From Bacillota bacterium (GTDB taxonomy: Bacteria; Bacillota; UBA5301; JAMCQP01), in contig JAMCQP010000003.1 of assembly GCA_023381695.1 (NCBI GenBank), positions 1-43,066 on the forward strand: a stretch of 43,066 nt of DNA, given 5' to 3'. The notes beneath the pieces were generated by a model. It saw only the letters and a list, made by a program, of their open reading frames with translations, did not search any database and was not told where the DNA came from. Of the stretch, positions 24,896 through 33,635 are shown piece by piece. Within the stretch, counting starts at the first letter, position 1, and each line of letters opens with the position of its first letter. The translations under genes and the position numbers were made by a program.

Positions 24896-25321
24896 ATGCT
24901 GGTCTTTGTGGACACCAGCGCGTGGATAGGGGTCGTAGCCAGGAAAGACAGCTTCCATCCTTTGGCCAGGGACTTTTACAAGAATTTGCTCGATGAAAAA
25001 GCCTTGCTGGTTACGTCCAATTATGTCCTGGATGAGACGGTTACCAGGATCCGCTATGACATCGGGCACAAACCGGCCCTGGAATTTTTGCAAGCGGTGG
25101 ATGCCGCTGCCTCCAGCGGCTTGCTAAGAACATACTGGGTTTCAGAGGAGGTTGCGCAAGCCGCCCGTAAGCTCTTTGAGAAATACAATGATCAGCTGCT
25201 CTCTTTCACAGACTGCACCAGTGCTGCTGTTTGCGAGCGGCTTGCGGTAGAGAACGTCTTCACCTTTGACAGGCACTTTTCCATGTTGGGCTTTCAAATC
25301 TTGCCCGTTTTGAGTGTTTAG
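24896..25321 (+). CDS. VapC-type PIN-domain toxin
   Basis: 141 residues with PIN ligands Asp in VFVDTSAWIG, Glu in YVLDETVTRI, Asp in SFTDCTSAAVC and Asp in FTFDRHFSML. The ATG follows the antitoxin stop without a gap (TGAATG). This is the second VapBC-type pair within 2.4 kb and is not closely similar to the first. Confidence 0.9.
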   Translation: MLVFVDTSAWIGVVARKDSFHPLARDFYKNLLDEKALLVTSNYVLDETVTRIRYDIGHKPALEFLQAVDAAASSGLLRTYWVSEEVAQAARKLFEKYNDQLLSFTDCTSAAVCERLAVENVFTFDRHFSMLGFQILPVLSV

Positions 25322-25437
25322 TTGTTGAGAATAAGGGCCGTCCTTCCGAAATTTAAAAAGGGTTTAGCGGTCATTCCCGCGAATTTTAACCAAATCCAAC
25401 CATCTGAGTCACCCAAAACCAAACGGAGGTGTTCTGG

Positions 25438-25959
25438 TTGAACGAAGCTGTGAAACTTGTGGGAGATTTGCTGGCCATTTCCGCCCGGACCGCGCCCAAG
25501 GCCGGAGGGCAGGATTATGTGGTGATCGAGGTTGTATCGGATGAAAAGGATTTAAAGCGCCTGGCGGCCGAGATGGAGAAGTACGGCGCCGAGGTTCCCA
25601 AGAAGAATTTTGACCGGGACGGCCGCAACGTGGCCAACAGTGCGGCGGTTGTCCTCATCGGGCTCAAAGATGCTACCACGGTGGGGCTGAACTGCGGGGC
25701 CTGCGGCAATTCCCGCTGTAAGGAACTCCCGCCCGCCAAGGAGGGGTCAGAGTTTAAAGGGCCTTCCTGCGCGTGGCGTTTTATGGACTTGGGCATTGCC
25801 GCCGGTTCGGCGGTCAAGACCGCCTCCATCCTCAACGTGGATAACCGGGTGATGTACCGGATCGGCGTCCTGGCGCGCAAGCTCGGGCTGATCGACGCGG
25901 ACGTGGTTTTAGGCATCCCCCTCTCCGCCACTGGCAAGAGCCCGTATTTTGACCGGTAA
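25438..25959 (+). CDS. DUF2148 ferredoxin-domain protein
   Basis: About 173 residues. The DUF2148 signature is LNCGACGNSRCKE with a distant Cys in GPSCAWRFMDLGIAAGSAV, four cysteines that probably bind a 4Fe-4S cluster. The family is widespread in anaerobic bacteria and archaea; its reaction is not established. TTG 25438 is chosen because GGAGGTG ends 6 bases upstream, whereas GTG 25429 overlaps that site. It is followed by the DUF1646 gene after 60 bases and may be cotranscribed with it. Confidence 0.88.
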   Translation: MNEAVKLVGDLLAISARTAPKAGGQDYVVIEVVSDEKDLKRLAAEMEKYGAEVPKKNFDRDGRNVANSAAVVLIGLKDATTVGLNCGACGNSRCKELPPAKEGSEFKGPSCAWRFMDLGIAAGSAVKTASILNVDNRVMYRIGVLARKLGLIDADVVLGIPLSATGKSPYFDR

Positions 25960-26019
25960 CAAGCTGCATTTCGGCAAAAAGCCCTGCTCTGATTCAGTCG
26001 GAAATGGAGGTCCGGATCT

Positions 26020-27147
26020 TTGGTGATCATCGGTCTAACAATCGTTCTATTGCTGGTGCTGACGCTGCCCTTTCTCTTCAAGCAGGTGGAACACAACCTG
26101 GAGGTATTCCTGTTTGTGATGGGCCTGGCGGCCGCACTGATCTCGGGGGTTTTGGGGCTCAAGTTGGCGGAGAAGGCGCTGGTTGAGCCGATCCTCCTGA
26201 CAACCGCGGTCTTTGTGGCCGGAATTCTCTTCAAGTTCTCTCAGAAGAAGATTAAGGGTTGGATCGGCAGGATTCTCAAGCATATATCGTTCAAGGTATT
26301 CGTCTTCCTGCTCGTGGTGATCCTTGGGCTGCTTTCCAGCGTAATTACCGCGATCATTGCCTCGCTGGTGCTGGTGGAAGTCGTAAATGCTCTGCCCATC
26401 AGCCGGAAGCAGAAGATTAATCTGGACATCATCGCTTGCTTTTCCATTGGGTTGGGGGCGGCTCTCACACCCATCGGCGAGCCGTTGGCCACTATTGCCA
26501 TCTCCAAGATGGAGCAGAACTTTACCTTTCTCCTGACCCTCCTGGGGCCGTCAATTATTCCCGGGATTGTAGGGTTGGGCATCCTGGGCGCGTTTTTTGT
26601 GAAACAGGATGGCGCGCCGGCAGCCGCCCGCGAAACGGGGTCAGCTTCCCAGTCCCCCACCAACGAAAAGAAGGGGGATCAGGGGCACGGCGCGGCGAAA
26701 ACAGGCGAGGGATGGTCTCCAGATGCTTTCTTCCTGGCTGATGAGATTCCAGAAAAAGAAACCTATCTTGAGGTGATTACCCGGGCAATCAAGGTCTACC
26801 TCTTTGTCATGGCCCTGGTGCTTTTGGGAGAGGGCTTCAAGCCCGTCATCGATAGATACGTTCTAGGGTTGAGCGTTCCGGTGCTCTACTGGCTGAACAC
26901 GGTCTCGGCGGTTCTGGACAACGCCACCCTGACTGCGGCGGAGATCAGCATCAAGATGAGCGCCCTGCAGGTGAAGAGCATTCTCATGGGTTTACTGATC
27001 TCGGGCGGCATGCTGATCCCCGGGAACATTCCCAATATCATCTCCGCGGGCAAGCTGCGCATCGGCAGCAAAGAGTGGGCAAAACTGGGAGTGCCATTGG
27101 GGCTGGTTATCATGGTAATCTATTTTGTCATCCTTGAGGTTATTTGA
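26020..27147 (+). CDS. DUF1646 membrane transporter
   Basis: 375 residues, about ten membrane helices in two inverted halves of the ion-transporter type, separated by a hydrophilic loop at about 200-245. The repeated substrate-loop segments are ALTPIGEPLATIA (first half) and NTVSAVLDNATLTAAEI plus GNIPNIISAGKL (second half); these resemble the T/N-P-x-G and D-N-A-T elements of NhaD/ArsB-like carriers, so an Na+/H+ or organic-anion role is plausible. TTG 26020 stands 10 bases after GGAGG. DUF1646 proteins are typical of anaerobes. Confidence 0.85.
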   Translation: MVIIGLTIVLLLVLTLPFLFKQVEHNLEVFLFVMGLAAALISGVLGLKLAEKALVEPILLTTAVFVAGILFKFSQKKIKGWIGRILKHISFKVFVFLLVVILGLLSSVITAIIASLVLVEVVNALPISRKQKINLDIIACFSIGLGAALTPIGEPLATIAISKMEQNFTFLLTLLGPSIIPGIVGLGILGAFFVKQDGAPAAARETGSASQSPTNEKKGDQGHGAAKTGEGWSPDAFFLADEIPEKETYLEVITRAIKVYLFVMALVLLGEGFKPVIDRYVLGLSVPVLYWLNTVSAVLDNATLTAAEISIKMSALQVKSILMGLLISGGMLIPGNIPNIISAGKLRIGSKEWAKLGVPLGLVIMVIYFVILEVI

Positions 27148-27331
27148 CGCCTCTGCGCAGCGACGCGCGCCAGCTTTAAATCTGGTATGGGATAGGAGGG
27201 CTCCAGGCCCCCTTGGCATCTTCTTCACCCAAAAAACAGCCGGAGGAATAGGGGTAACAATTTAAAAGTTTAAAAGCCCGATCTTGCCGGTGGCAGGGAA
27301 AAGCTTTTTACGCATGGTGAGGGGGTTCTTG

Positions 27332-28915
27332 ATGAAGAGCGCAAAGAGCAGGAAGCTGATCACGATTTCGACTCTTTTCGTGCTTGTTTTAGCGGTTCTG
27401 GCATTTCCATGGGCGGCCGAGGCCAAGCCCAAGGGCGGCTGGATCAAACCCACCTGGGACGAAGAGACGGCCTTTGAAATCGAACTTGGGAAGAAGCTCT
27501 ATAATCTCGCGGTGGAAAGGGGCGGCAATGCCATCCAGGCCGGCAAACTGCAATACCCGGTCGCGGATATTTTTGACGATCTGGCCAGGGAAGCGAAGAG
27601 ATACCGGTTCATGCCGTACAGGTTGACAATCCTCTCGTCCGGCGAGATCGACGCCTGGTCCCTTCCAGGCGGGGATGTTTTCGTGACCCTGGGGCTGATC
27701 CGGTCCATGAAGTACGCCGATGAACTGGCCGGTGTATTTGCCCATGAACTGGCCCACGTGGTGGCCGGCGACAATGTGCAGCAGGTCACCTCCCAGAAAG
27801 GCCAGGAGATCCTGGAGAAGATTGCTTCGGGCGGCCTGCCGGCGACCATGGAGAGCCTTGGTGTCTATGGGGCGGCGGTTCTGGGATATGGATACGCCAG
27901 CAACCTGGACAAGGATGCGGATGACTTTGCCAAAAGGTTGCTCAAGGACAGCCGGTATGACCCCCGGGGCGTAAACTTCGCCCTGTGGCGGATCAGGGAT
28001 ACGGACAAAAAAAGCCGTTACTTGAGGACCCATCCTCATCCCGGCCTGTCACCCATGGAACCGCAAGCACCGGTGGCCGTTCCGCCGGTGATGGTTCCCC
28101 CGGTGGTGATCGTTCCGGTTCCCACGCCGACGCCCGCCCCTGCCCCTGTTCCGCGGGTGACCAGGCCCAGGGATGAACAGCCGGGCGAAACGGGCCGGGA
28201 GAGGGAACGGCAACCGCAGATGCCCAGGAAGCCTTATAATGGCCCTTCTTTTGTCCTGCGGGCCTTCGGCGGCGTGACGCCGCTGGAAATACCGGCGCAA
28301 ACAGTAACCGGGACCATCCAGCTCAGCACCGGAGTCCCGTGGGAGTTTCCCTTAACCCAGCCCGGGGCAAAAAACCCGGCATTGATAGGATTGGGCGGTG
28401 ACCTGCGCTGGCCCAACCGCCTGGAACTTGGTTTTAGATTTGGTTTTCTCTCCGGGGTACAGCTTTTCACGGGTTCCGCGGGTTCTGCTTTTAATCTTGA
28501 AGGCAGTTTGGGGCGGGTTCTGGTCAAGGGGGACATGTTCTCGCTGTCGCTCGGGGCTTTTGGTGATTATACAGCGGTTTCCGGTACGGCAGGGACTTTT
28601 CCTGCGGATGCACCCAGTGGTATTGGCACCTATCCGGACGATTATATGTTTGATCCTTCAACCCCGATTAAAGCCCGTAGTTCCGGCTTCGGGAGTGGCC
28701 TTTACCTGAACATGGGCGGTTCCATAGGCGATGGCGGCGGCCTGGGGTGGTTCGCCGACGGTAGGTACCAGTTCCTGCAGGGAGGGCGTTACGCCTTCTC
28801 CGCCGTTGAGCAAGGCGGGACGGAAGTGGCCCTCAAGGTGGAAGGCTCAGAGCAACTGAAGCCATTTACAGCGCGGGGGCCGGGACTAACCGCAGGGCTG
28901 CAATACAGGTTCTAA
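27332..28915 (+). CDS. Secreted M48 metalloprotease with C-terminal beta-barrel-like domain
   Basis: 527 residues. A signal peptide (KSAKSRK, hydrophobic core, ending AEA) exports it. The M48 catalytic domain (about 35-240) has the zinc motif HELAH in GVFAHELAHVVAGD; the usual third-ligand E-x-E-A-D region reads LDKDADDF, an Asp-for-Glu variant. Residues about 245-310 are a Pro/Val-rich linker. The last 220 residues alternate aromatic and Gly/Ser strands and end in GLQYRF, like an outer-membrane beta-barrel with a terminal Phe. The nearest well-known relative by fold is the BepA/LoiP protease group, but fusion to a barrel is unusual. GAGGGGG precedes ATG 27332. Confidence 0.8.
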   Translation: MKSAKSRKLITISTLFVLVLAVLAFPWAAEAKPKGGWIKPTWDEETAFEIELGKKLYNLAVERGGNAIQAGKLQYPVADIFDDLAREAKRYRFMPYRLTILSSGEIDAWSLPGGDVFVTLGLIRSMKYADELAGVFAHELAHVVAGDNVQQVTSQKGQEILEKIASGGLPATMESLGVYGAAVLGYGYASNLDKDADDFAKRLLKDSRYDPRGVNFALWRIRDTDKKSRYLRTHPHPGLSPMEPQAPVAVPPVMVPPVVIVPVPTPTPAPAPVPRVTRPRDEQPGETGRERERQPQMPRKPYNGPSFVLRAFGGVTPLEIPAQTVTGTIQLSTGVPWEFPLTQPGAKNPALIGLGGDLRWPNRLELGFRFGFLSGVQLFTGSAGSAFNLEGSLGRVLVKGDMFSLSLGAFGDYTAVSGTAGTFPADAPSGIGTYPDDYMFDPSTPIKARSSGFGSGLYLNMGGSIGDGGGLGWFADGRYQFLQGGRYAFSAVEQGGTEVALKVEGSEQLKPFTARGPGLTAGLQYRF

Positions 28916-28969
28916 AAATACGGGACGGATTCCAAAACACAGGTTTTAAAACAGGTTTTAAGAAACAGA

Positions 28970-29002
28970 GGCCAGAAAAGCGGCTAAGCCGCTTTTCTGG
29001 CC
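28970..29002. terminator. Perfect 15-bp inverted repeat, likely bidirectional terminator
   Basis: GGCCAGAAAAGCGGC, loop TAA, GCCGCTTTTCTGGCC lies between the convergent M48 gene and the small Gly/Ser-rich gene. T and A tracts are inside the stem rather than after it. Confidence 0.6.
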
Positions 29003-29076
29003 GGACTCGACGAGCCGATAACCTCATGTCTCGTGCCCTCCGCCATCCCTGGCTGGCTATCCTGGCCGACAACTTT

Positions 29077-29391
29077 TTACTGATTCTTCCGGCTGGCGCC
29101 AAACTCCTTGGAGAACTCGTAAAAAGCTGATACTTCCTGTGACGGATCGAGTTTCGCGCGGTTCTGAGCACCCATACCATTAGCACTCTGGATCATGCCC
29201 ATGCCGGCGCTGGACGTCAGCTCTGCACTGGCCTCCTGGCCGAAGCCGCCGGCGGTTCCACTGAACTCGGAACGGCCAGCGGTTGTTCCCATGGCCACAT
29301 TCCCGACCCGCTGGTTGGAACTCAGTCCAACCTGAGAACCGACCGACGCAGTCGCATCAGATAGTCCGGGGCCCTGTTTATATCCTGCCAT
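29077..29391 (-). CDS. Hypothetical Gly/Ser/Ala-rich small protein
   Basis: 104 residues, not recognised. Low-complexity composition (Gly, Ser, Ala, Gln, Met) with short motifs such as GTAGGFGQEASAEL and SAGMGMIQSANGMGAQ; the last 25 residues (VSAFYEFSKEFGAS) look helical. There is no signal peptide or membrane helix. AGGAGGCC lies about 13 bases before the ATG, supporting translation. The composition resembles small spore or coat-associated proteins, but that is a guess. Confidence 0.5.
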   Translation of the reverse strand: MAGYKQGPGLSDATASVGSQVGLSSNQRVGNVAMGTTAGRSEFSGTAGGFGQEASAELTSSAGMGMIQSANGMGAQNRAKLDPSQEVSAFYEFSKEFGASRKNQ

Positions 29392-29555
29392 GTTCTAATT
29401 GAAGGCCTCCTCTTGCAATCTATCTTAACCCCGGCGCCGGGATCTGTCAGTATTGTGGCCTTCAAATCCCCGTTTTATGCGGCGCTTCGCGCCCCAATCC
29501 TTTCCTGATCGTCCAGCGCCTCCTTATTCTTACAGGACTGGATTCTAACGGGATT

Positions 29556-30125
29556 CTAACGGGCCAGATATTCAAACAAAAACCCGTCACCCGTGAAAGG
29601 GTGCTGCCTTGTCCCAGCCTGTTCGCCCTCAACCAGGAGCCTGACTTTTTTAATGCCGGGTTGTTCGGTGGCGGTGTACGCGATCTGGTCCAGCATGGCG
29701 CTGACGGCCGCCGTGCCTCCGGTCCGTTCAATCTGCCTGTTAAAGTCCAAAACCGCGACATTGTTTTCAATCCGGGCCGATCGCAACCTGGTGTTGGGGG
29801 GAATGGCGGAGTAATGTCCGCTTTTGGCCTCGGGGGCTGTTGGACCCTTTAGCAGTTCCTCAAAGGCCAATCGAAGGCCATCTGCGCTGCCAGCCGGCTT
29901 CGTGATCGGCCTGTTTACCGGCACCAGCTTGATCTGATCTTTATTTGGCGCTTTATTGGGGCTGTAAAAGTAGATCTTTACAGTCGCCTGCGGCTGCCCC
30001 TCCGGGGACGGAGTGGTTGGCCGGCGCAAACAGCCGCCGATGGGCAAGAGAGGCAGAAATGCCAGGATTGTGAACAGAATAAGCGCCAGGCTCTTGGTTG
30101 CAAAACCGGAAGGTCTCTTCACCAT
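29556..30125 (-). CDS. GerMN-domain spore lipoprotein
   Basis: 189 residues. A lipoprotein signal peptide ends in the lipobox LPIGGC, so the mature protein is anchored outside the membrane. The GerMN domain follows (KIYFYSPNKAPNKDQIKLVP, LRLAFEELLKGP, VLDFNRQIERTGGTA, VSAMLDQIAYTAT, VRLLVEGEQAG). GerM-type proteins act in sporulation and germination in Firmicutes. ATG 30125 has AAGGGG 6 bases upstream; earlier in-frame starts lack a site and would bury the signal peptide. It supports a spore-forming host. Confidence 0.85.
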   Translation of the reverse strand: MVKRPSGFATKSLALILFTILAFLPLLPIGGCLRRPTTPSPEGQPQATVKIYFYSPNKAPNKDQIKLVPVNRPITKPAGSADGLRLAFEELLKGPTAPEAKSGHYSAIPPNTRLRSARIENNVAVLDFNRQIERTGGTAAVSAMLDQIAYTATEQPGIKKVRLLVEGEQAGTRQHPFTGDGFLFEYLAR

Positions 30126-30290
30126 GTTTTTCCCCTTTTTGATCTTGTTCCCCATTTTTTGTGGAGTTTTTCCATCTTGCCCGGTAATTACTCCACATTG
30201 AGGATTCGCCTCTGTGATATATTTGTCCTGCAAGGCTTGAAAAGAGGGTATTAATATGTTATTATGGATATCACCGTGACACTTGTACGT

Positions 30291-30367
30291 GCGCCCGTAG
30301 CTCAACTGGATAGAGCATCAGACTTCGGATCTGAGGGTTGGGGGTTCAAGTCCCTCCGGGCGCGCCA
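30291..30367 (+). tRNA. tRNA-Arg (anticodon TCG)
   Basis: Acceptor GCGCCCG/CGGGCGC, anticodon stem TCAGA/TCTGA around CTTCGGA (anticodon TCG), discriminator G and encoded CCA. A weak hairpin with a T-rich tail at about 30372-30400 may terminate it. Confidence 0.95.
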
Positions 30368-30420
30368 GATGTCAGTCCCACCGCAGGGTTGGGCTTTTCT
30401 TTTAAAAGAGGGCTGAGCTC

Positions 30421-30837
30421 ATGGGAAAGAAACTCATACAACTTGGCGACGAGAGAATGGCCAAACTAAAAACATTTTTTGCAAACCAGCCTGACATACT
30501 GGCTGTCTATCTATTCGGGTCATACGGCACCGAATTTCAGACGCCGGATAGCGACGTGGATTTTGCGGTTCTTTTCAGCCCCGGCGCGAAGATCGATCTG
30601 ATGGCGGAGATGTCCTTGCTTGGCCGGATGTCGATGATTTTGGGGGAAGACAGGCTGGATCTGGTGAATCTGAACATAGTTCCTCTCCGGTTGCAATATA
30701 AGGTCATCTCCACCGGCAGGTTGATTTATGAGCAGGACTACATCCAGACGTGCGACTTTGTTGAAGAGGTCTTCTTACGCTACCAGGACTATGGAATCGA
30801 CCGGTTCTTTTTGATCAGGAATACGATCAAGCATTGA
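30421..30837 (+). CDS. MNT-domain nucleotidyltransferase (MntA antitoxin type)
   Basis: 138 residues. Nucleotidyltransferase motif GSYGTEFQTPDSDVDFAV supplies the G-S and D-x-D metal site, with a third carboxylate expected in DRLDLVNL. In MntA-HepT systems this antitoxin adds AMP to a Tyr in the HepT toxin. It starts at an ATG after a GAGCTC stretch and precedes the HepT-like gene by 15 bases. Its partner is truncated, so the pair may be dead or the enzyme may act alone. Confidence 0.88.
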   Translation: MGKKLIQLGDERMAKLKTFFANQPDILAVYLFGSYGTEFQTPDSDVDFAVLFSPGAKIDLMAEMSLLGRMSMILGEDRLDLVNLNIVPLRLQYKVISTGRLIYEQDYIQTCDFVEEVFLRYQDYGIDRFFLIRNTIKH

Positions 30838-30852
30838 AGGGGGCGTATTCCC

Positions 30853-31068
30853 GTGGTGGACCCGGAAAAGATCCGGCAAAAGCTTAAGTATCTCGAAAGC
30901 TCGCTGGCTTATCTTCGAAAGCTGGCAGCCTTAAGTAAGGATGAGTTTTTCGGGGATTTTCGGAACGTGGATTCCGCGATCCACCGTCTGCAAACCAGTA
31001 TAGAGGCCATGGCGCGGAACGATTTTTGTAGGGGCGGTTTAACACGGGCTACAAGCCAGCATAAGTAG
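30853..31068 (+). pseudogene. Truncated HepT toxin
   Basis: The start PEKIRQKLKYLESSLAYLRK and DFRNVDSAIHRLQTSIEA match HepT N-terminal helices, but after about residue 55 the sequence diverges and stops at 71 residues, against roughly 130-150 for the family. The catalytic R-x4-6-H-x-Y element lies in the missing half. A deletion up to the LysE gene, 15 bases downstream, explains it. Confidence 0.75.
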
Positions 31069-31083
31069 GGGAGGAGCGAGTAG

Positions 31084-31755
31084 ATGAGGCTGGTGGCACT
31101 TTTTCTCGCGGCATTTGCCGGGGGTTTTTCTGGTGCCATTGTACCGGGGCCGTTTTTGACGGTGACCATTGACGGGGTGACCAGGCGTGGGTTTAAGATG
31201 GCGCCGCTTCTGGTGGTTGGGCATGCGATTCTAGAGGGGCTCATGGTCATTGCCCTGGTTTTTGGGCTGGAGAAGTTTCTGAGCAACCACACCGTAACCG
31301 GAACCATCGGCCTGGTGGGTGGATTGGTGCTGGTCTGGATGGGATACGGCATGATCCAGGGAGCCATCCGGGGGGCCATTGCGCTTGAACTCTCGGGACC
31401 CGGCAAATCCAGCCAGACCGGGCCGAGGGCTCCCAGTGGGCTGCGCCGGAGGCCGGTGTTGCTGGGGCTGGTGACCAGCCTGGTCAATCCTTATTGGGTG
31501 CTGTGGTGGGCAACCGCCGGAGTTGGCTATGTGGTGGCCGCGGTAACATTGGGATCCGCTGGCGTGCTGGCTTTCTATACCGGCCACATACTTTCAGACT
31601 TCGCCTGGTACCTGCTGGTGGGATTCGGGGTGGCCGCCGGACGAAAGTTCTTCAGCACCCAGGTGTACCGGGTCATTGTCTCGGCATGCGGGGTGTTCTT
31701 GATCGGCCTGGCCGTATATTTTCTGTGGTCGGGCGTTCGAATGCTGTTTCTCTGA
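31084..31755 (+). CDS. LysE-family exporter
   Basis: 223-residue membrane protein with six helices. The N-terminal GAIVPGPFLTVTI, followed by RRGFKMAPLLVVGHAILEG, is the LysE/RhtB signature, and a second half-repeat has SLVNPYWVLWWATAG. Family members export amino acids or related small molecules by proton exchange; the substrate is unknown. GGGGAGGAGC precedes the ATG. Confidence 0.9.
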   Translation: MRLVALFLAAFAGGFSGAIVPGPFLTVTIDGVTRRGFKMAPLLVVGHAILEGLMVIALVFGLEKFLSNHTVTGTIGLVGGLVLVWMGYGMIQGAIRGAIALELSGPGKSSQTGPRAPSGLRRRPVLLGLVTSLVNPYWVLWWATAGVGYVVAAVTLGSAGVLAFYTGHILSDFAWYLLVGFGVAAGRKFFSTQVYRVIVSACGVFLIGLAVYFLWSGVRMLFL

Positions 31756-31806
31756 TTCCGGGTCAAGGGGATGGAGCGAGTTTAAAAAAATATTGTTGAA
31801 AAATAT

Positions 31807-31835
31807 TTGCCTTCCGAGCTGATTTGTGGTATACT
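31807..31835 (+). promoter_or_regulatory. Promoter of tRNA-Leu/tRNA-Gly
   Basis: TTGCCT at 31807, 17-base spacer, TATACT at 31830-31835. Confidence 0.75.
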
Positions 31836-31912
31836 ATCCTTTGCTAACTTGGTTTGCAGCACGGCCCAGGCCTGTTCGGCTACAAGGGCCGGTTTCTCGC
31901 GCAGGGTGGGCT

Positions 31913-31995
31913 GCGAGGGTGGCGGAACTGGCAGACGCACTAGACTTAGGATCTAGCGGGCAACCGTGGGGGTTCAAATCCCCCCCTTCGCACCA
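31913..31995 (+). tRNA. tRNA-Leu (anticodon TAG)
   Basis: Class II tRNA with acceptor GCGAGGG/CCTTCGC, anticodon stem CTAGA/TCTAG around CTTAGGA (anticodon TAG), a long variable arm and encoded CCA. Confidence 0.93.
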
Positions 31996-32004
31996 GTAAC
32001 ACGT

Positions 32005-32079
32005 GCGGAAGTGGCTCAGCGGTAGAGCATCGCCTTGCCAAGGCGAGGGTCGCGGGTTCAAATCCGGTCTTCCGCTCCA
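32005..32079 (+). tRNA. tRNA-Gly (anticodon GCC)
   Basis: Acceptor GCGGAAG/CTTCCGC, anticodon stem TCGCC/GGCGA around TTGCCAA (anticodon GCC), encoded CCA. The T stem GCGGG/CCGGT contains a G-G mismatch in its middle. Confidence 0.92.
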
Positions 32080-32091
32080 TAGGTCATAACG

Positions 32092-32118
32092 GAGCCTTCG
32101 GTCACCGAGGGCTCTTTT
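32092..32118 (+). terminator. Terminator of the tRNA-Leu/tRNA-Gly unit
   Basis: GAGCC-TTCGG pairs with CCGA-GGGCTC across a TCA loop with one bulge, followed by TTTT. Confidence 0.75.
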
Positions 32119-32314
32119 GGATCATATTATTTTGCGTGAAGGGCATCCCCTATCGGAGGAGAAAAATAGGGTCACGTAGAATTAATCTTATAGCCTTTAA
32201 GTGAACGCCGGCCAGGAGGAGTCTGGCTGCAAAGCTTGTCATGAGCTGACGCGCGGTACACAAAGTTTTCAATAGGAGCATAAATTAAATGCTGAGCAGG
32301 AGGAATTGGAATAT

Positions 32315-33613
32315 ATGCGGGCTGGCTTGGCTAGACTAGAAAAAAATCGCGTCCAATTGGAAGTAGAGGTAACAACGGAACAGGTCGGCAAGGCGCTGGA
32401 TCAGGCTTACCGGCGGGTGGCCCGGCGGGTGAACATCCCCGGATTCCGGAAAGGTAAAGCGCCGCGGTTTGTCGTGGAGCGCCATATCGGCAAGGGGCCG
32501 ATCTACGAGGAAGCGGCGGAGATCCTGGTACAGGAGGCATACCCCGCGGCTGTCGCCGAAACGGCCATCGAGCCCATCAATCAACCGGAACTTGATCTCG
32601 TCCAGCTGGAAGAGGGCAAGCCTTTCATCTTTAAGGCCACCGTGGATGTAAAACCGGAGGTAACTCTGGGGCAGTACAAAAACCTGCCGGTGACCAAACA
32701 GATCAAAACCATCAAGGACGAGGACGTGGACGCGGTTTTGAATGATATCCGCGAACATCACTCCGAACTTGTCGCCGTTGACAAAACGGAGGTCGAAAAG
32801 GCAGATTTTGTGGTTATCGACTTCGAAGGCTTTCTGGACGGAAAGCCTTTCGGTGGAGGTTCGGCCAAAGATTACCTCCTGGAGATCGGTGGGGGCCAGT
32901 TCATACCGGGTTTTGAAGACCAGTTGATGGGCGCCAAACCCGGCGTGGAAAAGGAGATCCTGGTGACCTTCCCCGCCGATTATCATGCAAAGGAACTTGC
33001 CGGCCAAGAGGCGGCCTTCAAGGTCACCGTCAAGGAGATCAAAAAGAAGGTGCTCCCGGAACTTGATGACGAGTTTGCCAAAGACGCCAGCGATTTCTCC
33101 ACCCTGGCCGAGTTGAAGGATCATATCCGAAAAAAGCTGCAGGAGGATGCTGAACGTGCCTCAAACGCGGCGGCGGAAGAGAAGATCGTTGAAATGGCGA
33201 CCGTTAACGCTCAGGTGGATATCCCTGAAGTATTGCGGGAGCGGCGCGTGGATCACCATATGGAGGAGTTTGCGGAACGGCTCCGGTATAACGGGCTCAA
33301 ATTGGAAGGCCTCTATGCCGAGGGCAAAATGGACGAGGCCAGGCTGCGCGAAGAGTTCAAGCCCAAGGCCGAGCAGGAGGTCAAGGCTAGCCTGGTGCTT
33401 GAAGCCATCGCCAGGGCGGAAGAAATCTCCGCGACCGGGGAAGAGATCGAGCAGCGCATCAAGGAGATGGCTTCCGAGTTGCGGGAAGATGTTGCCAAGC
33501 TCAAAGAGCGGCTCAGCCCCGAGGATCGCGAATCACTGGCGGATCGGATCCGGGTTAGAAAGACCATCGATTTTCTGGCGCAAAATGCGCAAATCAGCAT
33601 AGAGAACATCTAA
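32315..33613 (+). CDS. tig: Trigger factor
   Basis: Ribosome-bound chaperone and peptidyl-prolyl isomerase of 432 residues, the family's length. The ribosome-binding loop signature is [13 protein letters not shown] (about 41-53), then an FKBP-type PPIase domain (about 150-245, with [11 protein letters not shown] and [15 protein letters not shown]) and the helical C-terminal arms. ATG 32315 stands 9 bases after AGGAGGAA; TTG 32306 would touch that site. It heads the conserved tig-clpP-clpX-lonB-lonA-engB cluster. A 16-codon upstream frame at 32289 with AGGAG overlaps the start region. Confidence 0.97.
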   Translation: MRAGLARLEKNRVQLEVEVTTEQVGKALDQAYRRVARRVNIPGFRKGKAPRFVVERHIGKGPIYEEAAEILVQEAYPAAVAETAIEPINQPELDLVQLEEGKPFIFKATVDVKPEVTLGQYKNLPVTKQIKTIKDEDVDAVLNDIREHHSELVAVDKTEVEKADFVVIDFEGFLDGKPFGGGSAKDYLLEIGGGQFIPGFEDQLMGAKPGVEKEILVTFPADYHAKELAGQEAAFKVTVKEIKKKVLPELDDEFAKDASDFSTLAELKDHIRKKLQEDAERASNAAAEEKIVEMATVNAQVDIPEVLRERRVDHHMEEFAERLRYNGLKLEGLYAEGKMDEARLREEFKPKAEQEVKASLVLEAIARAEEISATGEEIEQRIKEMASELREDVAKLKERLSPEDRESLADRIRVRKTIDFLAQNAQISIENI

Positions 33614-33635
33614 CTCTCCAAGGAGGAGGAAGAAA

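Noticed and set aside
28903-28962. Repeated ACAGGTTTTAA words after the M48 gene
   Set aside because: Three short imperfect copies in AT-rich sequence, probably slippage of the gene end; no functional context.
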